Part shown: positions 36,584-46,121 of the stretch, in pieces
Layout of the letters: the number at the start of each line of letters is the position of its first letter
Position numbering within the stretch: the stretch's first letter is position 1
NCBI RefSeq assembly: GCF_000819745.1
Contig: NZ_CDDA01000028.1
Coordinates: 186,001 to 250,000 of the forward strand
DNA: 64,000 nucleotides
DNA from: Aeromonas bestiarum
Lineage (GTDB): Bacteria; Pseudomonadota; Gammaproteobacteria; Enterobacterales; Aeromonadaceae
Reading direction: 5' to 3'
Made by a program: the position numbers and the translations under genes
Notes under the pieces: generated by a model
The model's input: the letters and a program-made list of their open reading frames with translations, nothing else
Database searches by the model: none
Told to the model about the DNA's origin: nothing

Positions 36584-37726
36584 TCAGCGGGTCAGGTCAT
36601 CGAAGAAGCGTTTCACCCCTTCGAAGAAACCTTCCGATCTCGGCTTGTGGGTCTTGGCGGCGGCACCGCTGAACGACTCGTCCAGCTGGCGCAGCAGCTC
36701 TTTCTGGGACTCGGTCAGCTTGACCGGGGTCTCGACCACCACCTTGCACATCAGATCCCCCACCTGGCCGGAGCGCACGGACTTGACGCCCTTGCCCCGC
36801 ATGCGGAACATCTTGCCGGTCTGGGTCTCGGGAGTGACCTTGAGCTTGACGCGACCATCCAGGGTCGGCACTTCGATCTCGCCACCGAGTGCGGCCGCGG
36901 TGAAGCTGATGGGCACTTCACAGTAGAGGTTATTGCCGTCACGCACGAAGATCTCGTGCTCCTTGACGTGCACCTGTACGTAGAGATCCCCGGCCGGAGC
37001 CCCGGCTTCCCCCGCTTCCCCTTCGCCGGAGAGACGGATGCGATCGCCGGTATCGACGCCCGCCGGAATTTTCACCGACAGTGTCTTGGTCTTCTGGTAG
37101 CGACCCTCGCCATGGCACTTGCGGCACGGATCCTTGATGATCTTGCCGCGACCGTGGCAGTGCGGACAGGCTTGCTGCACCGCGAAGAAGCCCTGACGCA
37201 TCTGCACCTGACCGGCACCGTGGCAGGTCGGGCAGGTCTGGGCACTGCTGCCGGTGTGGGCGCCGGAGCCGTTGCAGACCTCGCAGTGGACCAGGGTCGG
37301 TACCTTGATCTCCTTGGAGACGCCGCGCACCGCTTCTTCCAGGGTCAGCTCCATGGTGTAGCGCAGGTCGGAACCCCGGGCCGGACCACGACGACCGCCG
37401 CCGTTGCGACCGCCAAAGATGTCGCCAAAGATGTCACCGAACGCATCACCGAAATCGGCTCCGCCGCCAAAGCCACCGTGGCCACCGCCACCCTGGCTCT
37501 GATCCACGCCGGCATGACCGTACTGGTCATAACGGGCGCGCAAGTTGGCATCGGTCAGGACCTCATAGGCTTCCTTGACCTCTTTGAACTTCTCTTCGGA
37601 GGCGGCATCACCCTGGTTGCGATCCGGGTGAAACTTCATCGCCAGACGCTTGTACGCCTTCTTGATCTCGCGCTCGTCGGCATCTTTCGATACCCCAAGC
37701 ACTTCATAGAAATCGCGCTTTGACAT
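36584..37726 (-). CDS. dnaJ: Chaperone protein DnaJ
   Basis: A 380-residue Hsp40. J-domain with the HPD motif (MKFHPDRNQ), Gly-rich G/F region ([10 protein letters not shown]), four zinc-finger repeats ([32 protein letters not shown]), and the C-terminal substrate domains. The ATG at [12 protein letters not shown] follows AGGAT; an upstream ATG is not supported. It stimulates DnaK ATPase and delivers clients. It lies 113 bp after dnaK with two strong stem-loops between. Confidence 0.98.
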   Translation of the reverse strand: MSKRDFYEVLGVSKDADEREIKKAYKRLAMKFHPDRNQGDAASEEKFKEVKEAYEVLTDANLRARYDQYGHAGVDQSQGGGGHGGFGGGADFGDAFGDIFGDIFGGRNGGGRRGPARGSDLRYTMELTLEEAVRGVSKEIKVPTLVHCEVCNGSGAHTGSSAQTCPTCHGAGQVQMRQGFFAVQQACPHCHGRGKIIKDPCRKCHGEGRYQKTKTLSVKIPAGVDTGDRIRLSGEGEAGEAGAPAGDLYVQVHVKEHEIFVRDGNNLYCEVPISFTAAALGGEIEVPTLDGRVKLKVTPETQTGKMFRMRGKGVKSVRSGQVGDLMCKVVVETPVKLTESQKELLRQLDESFSGAAAKTHKPRSEGFFEGVKRFFDDLTR

Positions 37727-37760
37727 ACTGATCCTGTTGCTACGTAAACAGTTATGCAGA

Positions 37761-37829
37761 CGGGCGTTGGTCACCCAACGCCCGTAAATTCATCGTTCAA
37801 GCCGATGGGCAGAGCGGACTCTGCCCATC
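37761..37829 (-). other. two stem-loops between dnaK and dnaJ
   Basis: CGGGCGTTGG-TCAC-CCAACGCCCG (37761-37784) and GATGGGCAGAG-CGGA-CTCTGCCCATC (37804-37829). Neither has a T-run on the minus strand. They probably slow RNases or partly terminate, lowering DnaJ relative to DnaK. Confidence 0.6.
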
Positions 37830-37839
37830 TGGGTGTGGC

Positions 37840-39765
37840 TTATTTCTTGTCGTCTTTCACTTCTTCGAACTCGGCATCGACCACGTCGTCGTCAGCCTTG
37901 GCGGAAGAAGAGGACTGACCGGCATCGGCGCCAGCACCCTGAGCCTGGGCTTGCTGCTGGGCAATCTCCATCAGCTTCTGGGAGGCTTCCATCAGCGCCT
38001 GTTGCTTGGCTTCGATGACCGCCTTGTCGTCACCCTTGATGACGGCTTCCAGCTCGCTCAATGCGGTTTCGATCTTGGTCTTGTCGTCGGCAGGCAGGGC
38101 TTCACCGGCTTCGGCTACCTGCTTGCGGACCGAGTGGACCAGACCGTCAGCCTGGTTGCGGGTCTGCACCAGCTCTTCAAATTTCTTGTCTTCGGCCGCG
38201 TTGGCTTCCGCCTCGCGTACCATGCGTTCGATCTCTTCATCAGACAGACCGGAGGAAGCCTGGATGGTGATCTTCTGCTCCTTGTTGGTCTCCTTGTCTT
38301 TGGCAGAGACGTGCAGGATACCGTTGGCATCGATGTCGAAGGTCACTTCGATCTGCGGCAGACCACGCTGAGCCGGACGGATACCTTCCAGGTTGAACTG
38401 GCCTAGGGACTTGTTGTCGCTGGCGCGCTTGCGCTCACCCTGCAGCACGTGAATGGTCACGGCAGACTGGTTGTCTTCGGCGGTGGAGAACACCTGGGAC
38501 TTCTTGGTCGGGATGGTGGTGTTCTTCTCGATCAGCGCCGTCATCACGCTGCCCATGGTTTCGATACCCAGGGAGAGCGGAGTCACGTCCAGCAGCAGTA
38601 CGTCGGTCTTGTCACCGGACAGTACGGCACCCTGGATGGCAGCACCCATGGCCACGGCTTCGTCCGGGTTGACGTCTTTGCGCGGCTCTTTGCCAAAGAA
38701 CTCGGCAACAGTCTTCTGCACCATAGGCATGCGGGTCTGACCGCCGACCAGGATGACGTCGTCGATCTCGCCAACAGCCAGACCAGAGTCTTTCAGGGCG
38801 GTACGAACCGGCTCGAGCGAGTCTTTCACCATGTCTTCCACCAGGGATTCCAGCTTGGCGCGGGTCACCTTGATGTTCATGTGCTTGGGACCTGTGGCAT
38901 CTGCGGTGATGTACGGCAGGTTCACGTCGGTCTGCTGGGCGGAAGAGAGTTCGATCTTGGCTTTCTCGGCGGCATCTTTCAGACGCTGCAGGGCCAGCTG
39001 GTCGTTGCGCAGGTCGATGCCCTGCTCACGCTTGAACTCGTCTACCAGATAGTTGATGACACGGTTGTCGAAGTCTTCACCACCCAGGTGGGTGTTACCG
39101 TTGGTCGCCAGTACTTCGAAGGTAGTTTCCCCTTCGACTTCGTCGATCTCGATGATGGAGATATCGAAAGTACCGCCACCCAAGTCATACACGGCAACCT
39201 TGCGCTCGCCCTTGACCTTGTTCACGCCGTAGGCGAAAGCCGCGGCAGTCGGTTCGTTGATGATGCGTTTTACATCCAGACCCGCGATGCGACCGGCATC
39301 CTTGGTAGCCTGACGCTGGGCATCGTTGAAGTAGGCCGGTACTGTGATGACTGCTTCGGTCACAGGCTCGCCCAAGTAATCCTCGGCGGTCTTCTTCATT
39401 TTTTTGAGCACTTCGGCAGAGATCTGCGGCGGTGCCATTTTCTTGCCCTTCACTTCAACCCAGGCATCACCGTTGTCGGCCTTGGCGATGGCGTACGGCA
39501 TGATCTTCAGGTCACGCTGCACTTCTTCATCTTCGAAACGGCGACCGATCAGACGCTTGATGGCGAACAGGGTGTTCTTCGGGTTGGTGATGGCCTGACG
39601 CTTGGCCGGCTGACCAACCAGGATCTCGCCATCATCGGCATAGGCAATGATGGACGGAGTAGTACGATCGCCTTCTGCGTTCTCGATCACGCGAGCGGTG
39701 TCGCCATCCAGAATAGCGACGCAGGAGTTGGTAGTACCCAGGTCAATACCGATGATTTTACCCAT
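37840..39765 (-). CDS. dnaK: Chaperone protein DnaK (Hsp70)
   Basis: A 641-residue Hsp70. ATPase domain begins [18 protein letters not shown] and includes [13 protein letters not shown]; the substrate domain and lid follow, ending in the conserved [20 protein letters not shown] lies 9 nt before the ATG. It works with DnaJ and GrpE in protein folding and in sigma-32 control. It has its own heat-shock promoter besides readthrough from grpE. Confidence 0.98.
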   Translation of the reverse strand: MGKIIGIDLGTTNSCVAILDGDTARVIENAEGDRTTPSIIAYADDGEILVGQPAKRQAITNPKNTLFAIKRLIGRRFEDEEVQRDLKIMPYAIAKADNGDAWVEVKGKKMAPPQISAEVLKKMKKTAEDYLGEPVTEAVITVPAYFNDAQRQATKDAGRIAGLDVKRIINEPTAAAFAYGVNKVKGERKVAVYDLGGGTFDISIIEIDEVEGETTFEVLATNGNTHLGGEDFDNRVINYLVDEFKREQGIDLRNDQLALQRLKDAAEKAKIELSSAQQTDVNLPYITADATGPKHMNIKVTRAKLESLVEDMVKDSLEPVRTALKDSGLAVGEIDDVILVGGQTRMPMVQKTVAEFFGKEPRKDVNPDEAVAMGAAIQGAVLSGDKTDVLLLDVTPLSLGIETMGSVMTALIEKNTTIPTKKSQVFSTAEDNQSAVTIHVLQGERKRASDNKSLGQFNLEGIRPAQRGLPQIEVTFDIDANGILHVSAKDKETNKEQKITIQASSGLSDEEIERMVREAEANAAEDKKFEELVQTRNQADGLVHSVRKQVAEAGEALPADDKTKIETALSELEAVIKGDDKAVIEAKQQALMEASQKLMEIAQQQAQAQGAGADAGQSSSSAKADDDVVDAEFEEVKDDKK

Positions 39766-39899
39766 TTGACGAATCTCCAAATACTTTGAATAAACTGGCG
39801 AGGAACTCGCCTTAATGCGTTAACGGCTAGGTGGGGGCAGCCAGAGTGGCTTTCAAGCTCCCGGCATCAAATTTTTTGTGCCGCCGCGGCCTTGCAACC

Positions 39900-39928
39900 T
39901 ATATGGGGTCTCAAGTTGTCGCTTCAAG
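39900..39928 (-). promoter_or_regulatory. sigma-32 promoter of dnaK
   Basis: Minus-strand CTTGAAG (39922-39928), 13-bp spacer, CCCCATATA (39900-39908): close to the sigma-32 consensus CTTGAAA-N13-CCCCAT. It lies 135 bp before dnaK. Confidence 0.85.
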
Positions 39929-40021
39929 CCCCGCCCTCAAAAAACCGCGCATTCTTGCCCTGTTTACGGCTGAATGCTTGCCAAATGGCGCCACTTAATA
40001 CGCAAAATGGCGCCGCTATCA

Positions 40022-40048
40022 ATAAAAAGCCCGCCGAGCGGCGGGCTC
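40022..40048 (-). terminator. terminator after grpE
   Basis: On the minus strand AGCCCGCC-4 nt-GGCGGGCT is followed by TTTTATT, 17 bp after the grpE stop, so grpE and dnaK are largely separate units. Confidence 0.85.
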
Positions 40049-40064
40049 AGCACAGCGATGACTC

Positions 40065-40640
40065 TCAGGCCGGCGCCTTGGAGACCATCACCATGGCCGG
40101 ACGGATCACCCGACCGTTGAGCTCGTAGCCCTTCTGCATCACGGCGATGACGGTGTTCGGTGCCAGCTCGCCATTCTCGATCATGCTCATCGCCTGATGG
40201 GCGTTGGGATCGAACGGCTGATTGAGCGGATCCAGCGGATTCAGACCAAACTTGCCCACCGAGCTCTGCATGGATTTGAGGGTCAGCTCGACCCCTTCGA
40301 TCATGGGCTTGAGGGCATCGTTCTCTTTGTCCGCCAGCTCGATGGCACGCTCCAGGTTGTCCAGTACCGGCAGCAGTTCGGCGGCGAATTTCTCCAGCGC
40401 AAACTTGTGAGCCTTCTCCACGTCCTGGGCGGCGCGGCGACGCAGGTTTTCCATCTCGGCGACGGCACGAATGGCACGCTCGCGCTCTTCATTGGACGCC
40501 AGCCGGGCGGCATCCAGTTGGGCCTCCAGCTCGGCAATGCGGGCCTGCTCGGCTGTCACTTCACTGTCTACATCGGTTGGCTCGACTGGCTGGACTTCCA
40601 CTTGCTCCATCGCTTCAACCTTTTGTTCTTCGTGGTTCAT
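40065..40640 (-). CDS. grpE: Nucleotide exchange factor GrpE
   Basis: A 191-residue cochaperone that drives ADP release from DnaK. Acidic N-terminus, a long coiled coil (residues about 28-100), the four-helix dimer region with ENLRRRA, and the C-terminal beta-domain containing HQAMSMIE and [25 protein letters not shown] is 5 nt before the ATG. It is preceded by a near-consensus sigma-32 promoter. Confidence 0.97.
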   Translation of the reverse strand: MNHEEQKVEAMEQVEVQPVEPTDVDSEVTAEQARIAELEAQLDAARLASNEERERAIRAVAEMENLRRRAAQDVEKAHKFALEKFAAELLPVLDNLERAIELADKENDALKPMIEGVELTLKSMQSSVGKFGLNPLDPLNQPFDPNAHQAMSMIENGELAPNTVIAVMQKGYELNGRVIRPAMVMVSKAPA

Positions 40641-40725
40641 GACATCTCCAATTTCAGGGTTGCTTGTTAGGGTCTGTTGACGTTCGGGTGCGCGACAAGT
40701 CGGTAACAGACCCTGTAATGGCGCT

Positions 40726-40754
40726 ATTATGGGGACGCAGCCCCGGCTTTCAAG
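40726..40754 (-). promoter_or_regulatory. sigma-32 promoter of grpE
   Basis: Minus-strand CTTGAAA (40748-40754), 13-bp spacer, CCCCATAAT (40726-40734), an essentially perfect heat-shock promoter, 86 bp before grpE and divergent from nadK. Confidence 0.92.
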
Positions 40755-40907
40755 GGGAAAAGGGCGCTATCGTCGCCAATGAGCCGAGCCAACGGCCAAA
40801 TTGCCACTTTTCATGGCGCTATGCCCACCAGTAGACGCCGGCAGCAGACAAATCCCCCACAAAGCGCGGTATACTCCCCCCAATACTCATCCCAGACCCG
40901 ACAGCAT

Positions 40908-41792
40908 ATGGATTCTCCGTTCAAAACCATTGCCCTGATTGGCAAACCCCACCACGAAGGGGCCAACCAGACCCTGACCGGTCTGCATCAATATCTCACT
41001 ACCCGAGGTTTTCGGGTGCTGGTGGAGAGCCGGGTGGCCCATACCCTCGGCATCATGGATGAGAACGTGATGGATCTGGTCCAGCTCGGTGAGCAGGCGG
41101 ATCTGGCCATCGTGGTCGGCGGCGACGGCAACATGCTGGGGGCGGCCCGGGTGCTGTCACGGTTCGATGTGGCGGTGATCGGCGTCAACCGGGGCAATCT
41201 CGGCTTTTTGACCGACCTGTCGCCGCAGGATTACCTGCTGCCGCTGGAACAGGTGCTCTCCGGCCACTACAAGAGTGAACACCGCTTCCTGCTGGAGGCC
41301 GCCGTCTATCGTCATGGGGAGCGCAAATCGAGCAACCTGGCGGTGAACGAAGCCGTGCTGCACCCCGGCAAGATAGCCCACATGATCGAGTTCGAGGTCT
41401 ATATCGATGGCAGCTTCATGTACAGCCAGCGCTCGGACGGCATCATAGTCGCCACCCCGACCGGCTCCACCGCCTATTCGCTATCGGCGGGCGGCGCCAT
41501 CCTCACCCCCAAGCTCAACGCCATCACACTGGTGCCCATGTTTCCGCACACCCTCAGCAGCCGCCCCATAGTGCTGGATGCGGACAGCGAGGTGCGGCTG
41601 CTGGTCTCGCCGGACAACCAGGATGACGCCATGCAGGTGAGCTGCGACGGTCAGGTCACCCTGGCGGTGCACCCGGGTGACGAGATCCTCATCAAGAAGA
41701 GCAGCCACAAGCTGCACCTGGTGCACCCGCTCGACTACAGCTACTTCCACGTGCTGCGCAACAAGCTCGGCTGGGGCAGCAAGCTGTTCTAA
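40908..41792 (+). CDS. nadK: NAD kinase
   Basis: A 294-residue enzyme that phosphorylates NAD to NADP. The start at [14 protein letters not shown] matches the usual N-terminus; the frame is open upstream but without support. The active-site [11 protein letters not shown] (about residue 72), the [10 protein letters not shown] loop and the C-terminal [15 protein letters not shown] loop are intact. A -10-like TATACT lies at 40870. The gene is divergent from the heat-shock gene grpE and followed by recN, a conserved order in gammaproteobacteria. Confidence 0.96.
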   Translation: MDSPFKTIALIGKPHHEGANQTLTGLHQYLTTRGFRVLVESRVAHTLGIMDENVMDLVQLGEQADLAIVVGGDGNMLGAARVLSRFDVAVIGVNRGNLGFLTDLSPQDYLLPLEQVLSGHYKSEHRFLLEAAVYRHGERKSSNLAVNEAVLHPGKIAHMIEFEVYIDGSFMYSQRSDGIIVATPTGSTAYSLSAGGAILTPKLNAITLVPMFPHTLSSRPIVLDADSEVRLLVSPDNQDDAMQVSCDGQVTLAVHPGDEILIKKSSHKLHLVHPLDYSYFHVLRNKLGWGSKLF

Positions 41793-41837
41793 GCCGCTTT
41801 TCAACCCTTCCTTATCCATCCTGTTGCGGGCCGACTC

Positions 41838-41881
41838 TTTACTGTATGTAAAACCAGTATATACTGGATGCATACACAGTA
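41838..41881 (+). promoter_or_regulatory. recN promoter with two tandem LexA boxes
   Basis: Box 1, TACTGTATGTAAAACCAGTA (41840-41859), and box 2, TACTGGATGCATACACAGTA (41862-41881), both fit CTG-N10-CAG and are 2 bp apart. A -10 TATACT (41860-41865) with a TTTAC-type -35 overlaps them, so SOS repression should be tight. Confidence 0.9.
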
Positions 41882-41906
41882 ATGTTGGCCCATACAGGAT
41901 GAGACC

Positions 41907-43571
41907 ATGCTGACCCAGCTGACCGTCAACAACTTCGCCATCGTCAAGTTTCTCGAACTCGATCTGCAACCCGGCATGACCTGCATTACGGGTGAGACGG
42001 GTGCCGGTAAATCCATCGCCATAGACGCGCTCGGCCTCTGCCTCGGCGAGCGGGCCGAAGCCAGCATGGTGCGCCCCGATAGCGACAAGACAGAGGTCAG
42101 CGCCCGTTTCCTGCTGGACGGCAACCCGGCCGCCCGCGCCTGGCTCGCCACCAACGAGCTGGACAACGAAGGCGAATGCATAGTGCGGCGGGTGCTCTCC
42201 GCCGAGGGGCGCTCCCGCAGCTACATCAACGGCGTACCCGTCCCCCTGACCCAGCTCAAGAACCTGGGTCAACTGCTGGTCAACGTCCACGGCCAGCACG
42301 CCCACCAGCTCCTGCTCAAACCCGACTATCAGCTCAGCTTGCTGGATGGCTATGCCGGCCATCACCTGCTGCTGGACGAAGTGCGCCAGCACTATCAGCT
42401 GTGGCGTCAGCTGCAAAACGAACTCAACCGCCTCAAGGCCGAGCAGCAACAGCGGGAGGCCCGCCGTCAGCTCATCGAATATCAGGTGCAGGAGCTGGAC
42501 GAGTTTGCCCTGCAACCGGGGGAGTTCGAGGCGATCGAAGAAGAGCATCAGCGGCTCGCCAACGGCACCGAGCTGATGCAGGAGTGCGGCGCCTGTCTCG
42601 ATCTGCTCTATGACAACGAAGAGACCACCATCGCCGGCCTGTTGCAGATCGCCGTCGACAAGGCCGAGGGTCTGGTGGGCATGGACAGCCGGCTCACCCC
42701 TGTGCTGGAGATGCTGAACGAGGCGATGATAGGCGTGCAGGAGAGCCACAGCGAGCTGCGCAGCTATCTGGATCGGCTTGAACTGGATCCCGAACGCTTC
42801 AACGAGCTGGAAGCCCGTCTCTCCAAAGCCATCAATCTGGCCCGCAAGCACCATGTCAAACCGGCCGAGCTGGCCCTGCATCATCAGGATCTGGCCAGTG
42901 ATCTCGCCCGCCTCAACTCCGACGAGGAGCGCCTCGAGGGCATGGAAGATGAACTGGCCGAGGCCCGCCTCGCCTTCGTGCAGGCCGCCGAGGCCCTGAG
43001 CCAGAGCCGTCAGCGTTACGCCCAGGAGCTAGGCACCAAGGTGACCACCAGCATGCACGAGCTGGCGATGCCGGACGGCCGCTTCGCCATCGAGGTACGA
43101 CCGGATGCCCAGAGCAGCCTGTCGCCACTCGGTATCGATCGGGTGGAATTTATGGTCACCACCAACCCGGGGCAACCGATCCAGCCGCTTGGCAAGGTGG
43201 CCTCCGGCGGTGAACTGTCGCGGATCAGCCTCGCCATAGTGGTGATCAGCGCCCGCAAGGTCTCGACCCCGACTCTGATTTTCGATGAGGTGGACGTGGG
43301 GATCAGCGGCCCCACCGCCGCCGTGGTGGGTCGTCTGCTGCGCCAGCTCGGTGAATCCACTCAGGTCATGGTGGTGACTCACCTGCCGCAGGTGGCTGGC
43401 AAGGGCCACCAGCACATGGTGGTGAGCAAGCACACGGACGGCAAGACAACTGAGACCCAGATGCAGGCGCTGGATCAGGGAGCCCGCCTCAAGGAGCTGG
43501 CTCGTTTGCTGGGCGGCGACCATATCACGGACAATACCCTGGCCAATGCCCGCGAGCTGCTGGCCTCCTGA
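41907..43571 (+). CDS. recN: DNA repair protein RecN
   Basis: A 554-residue SMC-like ATPase for double-strand-break repair. Walker A GETGAGKSIAIDALG lies near residue 35, long coiled coils span about 155-370, and the C-terminal head has Walker B LIFDEVDVGISG with the signature ASGGELSRISLA. Two LexA boxes precede it, as for recN in other gammaproteobacteria. A terminator follows. Confidence 0.97.
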   Translation: MLTQLTVNNFAIVKFLELDLQPGMTCITGETGAGKSIAIDALGLCLGERAEASMVRPDSDKTEVSARFLLDGNPAARAWLATNELDNEGECIVRRVLSAEGRSRSYINGVPVPLTQLKNLGQLLVNVHGQHAHQLLLKPDYQLSLLDGYAGHHLLLDEVRQHYQLWRQLQNELNRLKAEQQQREARRQLIEYQVQELDEFALQPGEFEAIEEEHQRLANGTELMQECGACLDLLYDNEETTIAGLLQIAVDKAEGLVGMDSRLTPVLEMLNEAMIGVQESHSELRSYLDRLELDPERFNELEARLSKAINLARKHHVKPAELALHHQDLASDLARLNSDEERLEGMEDELAEARLAFVQAAEALSQSRQRYAQELGTKVTTSMHELAMPDGRFAIEVRPDAQSSLSPLGIDRVEFMVTTNPGQPIQPLGKVASGGELSRISLAIVVISARKVSTPTLIFDEVDVGISGPTAAVVGRLLRQLGESTQVMVVTHLPQVAGKGHQHMVVSKHTDGKTTETQMQALDQGARLKELARLLGGDHITDNTLANARELLAS

Positions 43572-43594
43572 GCAAGCATCTCCAGGCAGGCAGT

Positions 43595-43637
43595 AAAAGG
43601 GAGCGCCAGACCCGCAGGGTTGGGCTCTCCTTTTTTA
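43595..43637 (+). terminator. terminator of recN
   Basis: AAAAGGGAG and CTCTCCTTTTTT arms with an imperfect inner stem (ACCC/GGGT), ending in TTTTTT. Confidence 0.75.
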
Positions 43638-43806
43638 TTGCTCTCCCCTCATTGCCTCATGCTCTTTTCCTCTCCCACAATCCCCTCCTCTGGCTGGCCA
43701 ACCAATATCAGAGCAGCCTCTCTGACCCGGATCCGGCACTGGCGCCAGCGGTAGACAGGACAACACCTGAGCTGCAGCCAAGTTCCTGGGGCAGGATCCG
43801 AGCATG

Positions 43807-43896
43807 GGTCTGGGTCTGGATCTGGGTCTGGGTCTGGGTCTGGGTCTGGGTCTGGGTCTGGGTCTGGGTCTGGGTCTGGGTCTGGGTCTGGGTCTG
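43807..43896 (+). repeat. hexanucleotide tandem repeat (GGTCTG)x15
   Basis: Fifteen units between recN and ppaC; the third is GATCTG, the rest identical. The 545-bp gap 43572-44116 has no other gene. On the minus strand the repeat reads as Asp-Pro or Gln-Thr runs, but these ORFs have no other coding support. The array ends about 220 bp before ppaC. Its uniformity implies recent slippage and strain-level length variation. Confidence 0.9.
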
Positions 43897-44116
43897 CAAC
43901 AAGGTGCTCGCCATGACCGGCTCCGCCCACCCGCACGACGGGGGGCGGCAAGGGGCTAGCGGATCAGCCTGGTTGCCATAAGTAGCACAGCTGCATAGAG
44001 TGAAACCAGACTGGGGGCAAGCCCTCACTCCGTTTAGCCATCTTAGCCGCGCCCCCTGCCCGATCTGCGTCATCGCGATCTCGGCCAGGCTAGCCTCCAA
44101 CGTCAGGAATGTCTTT

Positions 44117-45010
44117 ATGCTCCATGTGTTTGGCCACAAGAACCCCGATAGCGACAGCATCTGTACCGCCCTGGTCACCGCCGACTGGCTCAATCGCCAG
44201 GGCCGGCAGGCCCAGGCCTATGCCCTGGGTGAACCCATAGCCGAAACCCGCTTCATTCTGGAAACTGCCGGGGTCGATACCCCGCCCCTGCTGCAGGGCA
44301 GCGTGGCCAACAAATCTGTGTTTCTGGTGGATTTCAGCGAGCTGGAGCAGGGGCCGGAGGGGCTGGCCGAGGCCGACGTGCAGGGGCTGATCGATCACCA
44401 CAGGATAGGCACACTCATCACCCGGGGCCCGCTCGATGCCTGGATCCGGGCCGTGGGTTGCAGCGCCACCGTCCTGCTGGAGCTGATGGGATATGACACC
44501 CTCTCTCGCACCCAGGCTCGCCTGCTGCTAGGGGCCATCATCAGCGACACCTTCAGCCTCACCTCGCCGACCACCACGGCCCGTGATCGCGCCGCCGTCA
44601 ATGCACTGCTGCCACTGGCCGATCTGGCGCTGGAACCCTTCGCACAGACCCTGCTGGAGCGGCGTACCCAGCTCGGTGACGCCCCTATGTCAGAACTGCT
44701 CGTCGCCGATGAGAAGGCGTACCAGATCGCCGGTTACAAGCTCTATGTCAGCCAGATCTGCGTGATGGATCCGGCGCAGATCCACACCCGCCAGGCCGAG
44801 CTGGTGCAGGCCATGCAAGACCGGCTGGAACAAAATGAGCTGGATGCCTATGTGCTGATGCTGACCGATCTGGCCAAGGGCGGTAGCCTGCTCTACTTCG
44901 CCAGTAACGGCATACTGCCCGAGCAGCCGACCCATCTGGCTGGCGCCGTCAGCCGCAAGAAAGAGGGGCTGCCCTGGCTGACCCAGTATCTCTCCTCAGA
45001 CCCGGCTTGA
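44117..45010 (+). CDS. ppaC: Manganese-dependent inorganic pyrophosphatase (family II, DHH)
   Basis: A 297-residue enzyme hydrolysing PPi to phosphate. The start at MLHVFGHKNPDSDS follows AGGA by 8 nt; upstream frame is not supported. DHH-family metal sites: HKNPDSDSI (about residues 7-15), the Asp of VDFSE, and the DHH of LIDHHRIG (about residue 90). The C-terminal DHHA2 domain includes SRKKEGLPWL with the phosphate-binding Arg-Lys-Lys. Transcription may start within or after the hexanucleotide repeat. Confidence 0.94.
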   Translation: MLHVFGHKNPDSDSICTALVTADWLNRQGRQAQAYALGEPIAETRFILETAGVDTPPLLQGSVANKSVFLVDFSELEQGPEGLAEADVQGLIDHHRIGTLITRGPLDAWIRAVGCSATVLLELMGYDTLSRTQARLLLGAIISDTFSLTSPTTTARDRAAVNALLPLADLALEPFAQTLLERRTQLGDAPMSELLVADEKAYQIAGYKLYVSQICVMDPAQIHTRQAELVQAMQDRLEQNELDAYVLMLTDLAKGGSLLYFASNGILPEQPTHLAGAVSRKKEGLPWLTQYLSSDPA

Positions 45011-45018
45011 GTTCAGAG

Positions 45019-45050
45019 GAGAGGGAGCCGGCCAGGGCTGGTTCCCTCTC
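45019..45050 (+). terminator. stem-loop after ppaC
   Basis: A 14-bp stem with two G-U pairs (outer arm GAGAGGGA/TCCCTCTC) and a 4-nt loop, starting 8 bp after the stop; no T-run follows. Confidence 0.5.
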
Positions 45051-45420
45051 CACCCTTCGTCGCCCACTCTTGCCACCGCCTCCCGCACACCCCAAACGGC
45101 TCCCACCCGCACTCTCATCGATGCCAAACCACAGGATCCTGGTTTTTGACGCCCATCCACAGCGCAAACATGCTGCCCTGTCAGATTTTTCACTGCCAAC
45201 AGACCGATGAACCGTCAAAAAGCAGGGTTCCCTTCATTTTCCATTCAACTCAGTCTGTTATGATGATGTGAATGAACATGGTTTTGCGATGCATCACCGA
45301 CAAAGAGTGACGCCAGACGCGCGAAACCGGTTCGTTCTATGCGACACATAGCGGGAACACAGTGGTAGGGGACAGACAATTTGTCCCCGGTGCCCCGCGC
45401 CATGCCAAGGAGAACTGCTT
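45051..45420 (+). other. intergenic region before the usp gene, with a leader stem-loop
   Basis: No credible gene in this 370-bp stretch. A perfect GGGGACA-7 nt-TGTCCCC hairpin (45368-45388) lies 32 bp before the usp start and may shape its mRNA leader. Confidence 0.4.
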
Positions 45421-45861
45421 ATGACCTCAACCCATATTGTGCTGTTGCTGGAAGGCAAGGATTACGAGCAGGAGACACTGGCCAAAGCAAGCCGGTTGGT
45501 ACAGGGAATGGGCGGTGAATTGACCCTGCTGCACCTGACCCACAGCAGCAAGATGCGCCGCAAGAGCCTGTCACTGTCCGAGGAGGAACGCAGTGCCCAG
45601 GGCACCCTGGATGCCAAGGCCATCATCAGCGAGCTCATCACCACACTGCAGCACCCGGTGGATTACCAGTGTCTGGTGGTCGATGACGTGGTGCCCGATC
45701 TGAAGCGCTGGCTGGACGCGCACCCGGCGGATCTGTTGCTGGTGGGCAGCCGCCACCACTGGATGGAAGGGTCACTGGCCCGCCTGCTCATCTACAAGCT
45801 GCCGATCGATATCCAGATCTGCCACGAACCCTACGCCGAACAGCTCAAGGCCGTCGGCTGA
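45421..45861 (+). CDS. Universal stress protein family protein
   Basis: A 146-residue Usp-fold protein. AAGGAGA is 8 nt before the ATG. Pattern: HIVLLLEGKDYEQETLAKAS at strand 1/helix 1, TLLHLTH strand, and ADLLLVGSRHH near residue 105. The ATP-binding G-2x-G-9x-G-S/T motif of UspA-type proteins is not conserved (GSRHHWMEGS), so it may not bind ATP. Single gene, function unknown. Confidence 0.82.
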   Translation: MTSTHIVLLLEGKDYEQETLAKASRLVQGMGGELTLLHLTHSSKMRRKSLSLSEEERSAQGTLDAKAIISELITTLQHPVDYQCLVVDDVVPDLKRWLDAHPADLLLVGSRHHWMEGSLARLLIYKLPIDIQICHEPYAEQLKAVG

Positions 45862-45868
45862 TCTGCCT

Positions 45869-45893
45869 GGCGCCCACCCCACGGGTGGGCGCC
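45869..45893 (+). terminator. stem-loop after the usp gene
   Basis: GGCGCCCACC-5 nt-GGTGGGCGCC, a perfect 10-bp stem 8 bp after the stop, without a good T-run. Confidence 0.5.
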
Positions 45894-46121
45894 GCTTGCC
45901 AACACGGCATCGCCTCGCGTTATTCCCTCTCGCCGCACGCTCTCGCACCTCGCCACCCTGTCCATCCAGGCCGCCACCCAGCCACTGCCCTGACGGCAGG
46001 CAAGGCCGGTAATGACAAGGCTATCTACATGTTTCCTTACATATTCATCGCTGTTTTTTAAGCCTCGTTTGCTGCAGGATATTGCCCTTGCACGCCTTCG
46101 CACGTTTCTTTCAGGTGATAA

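Noticed and set aside
43649-44193. Minus-strand ORFs with Asp-Pro or Gln-Thr runs across the hexanucleotide repeat
   Set aside because: The runs are produced by the repeat itself; the flanks have no domain or ribosome site. The array is better called a DNA repeat.
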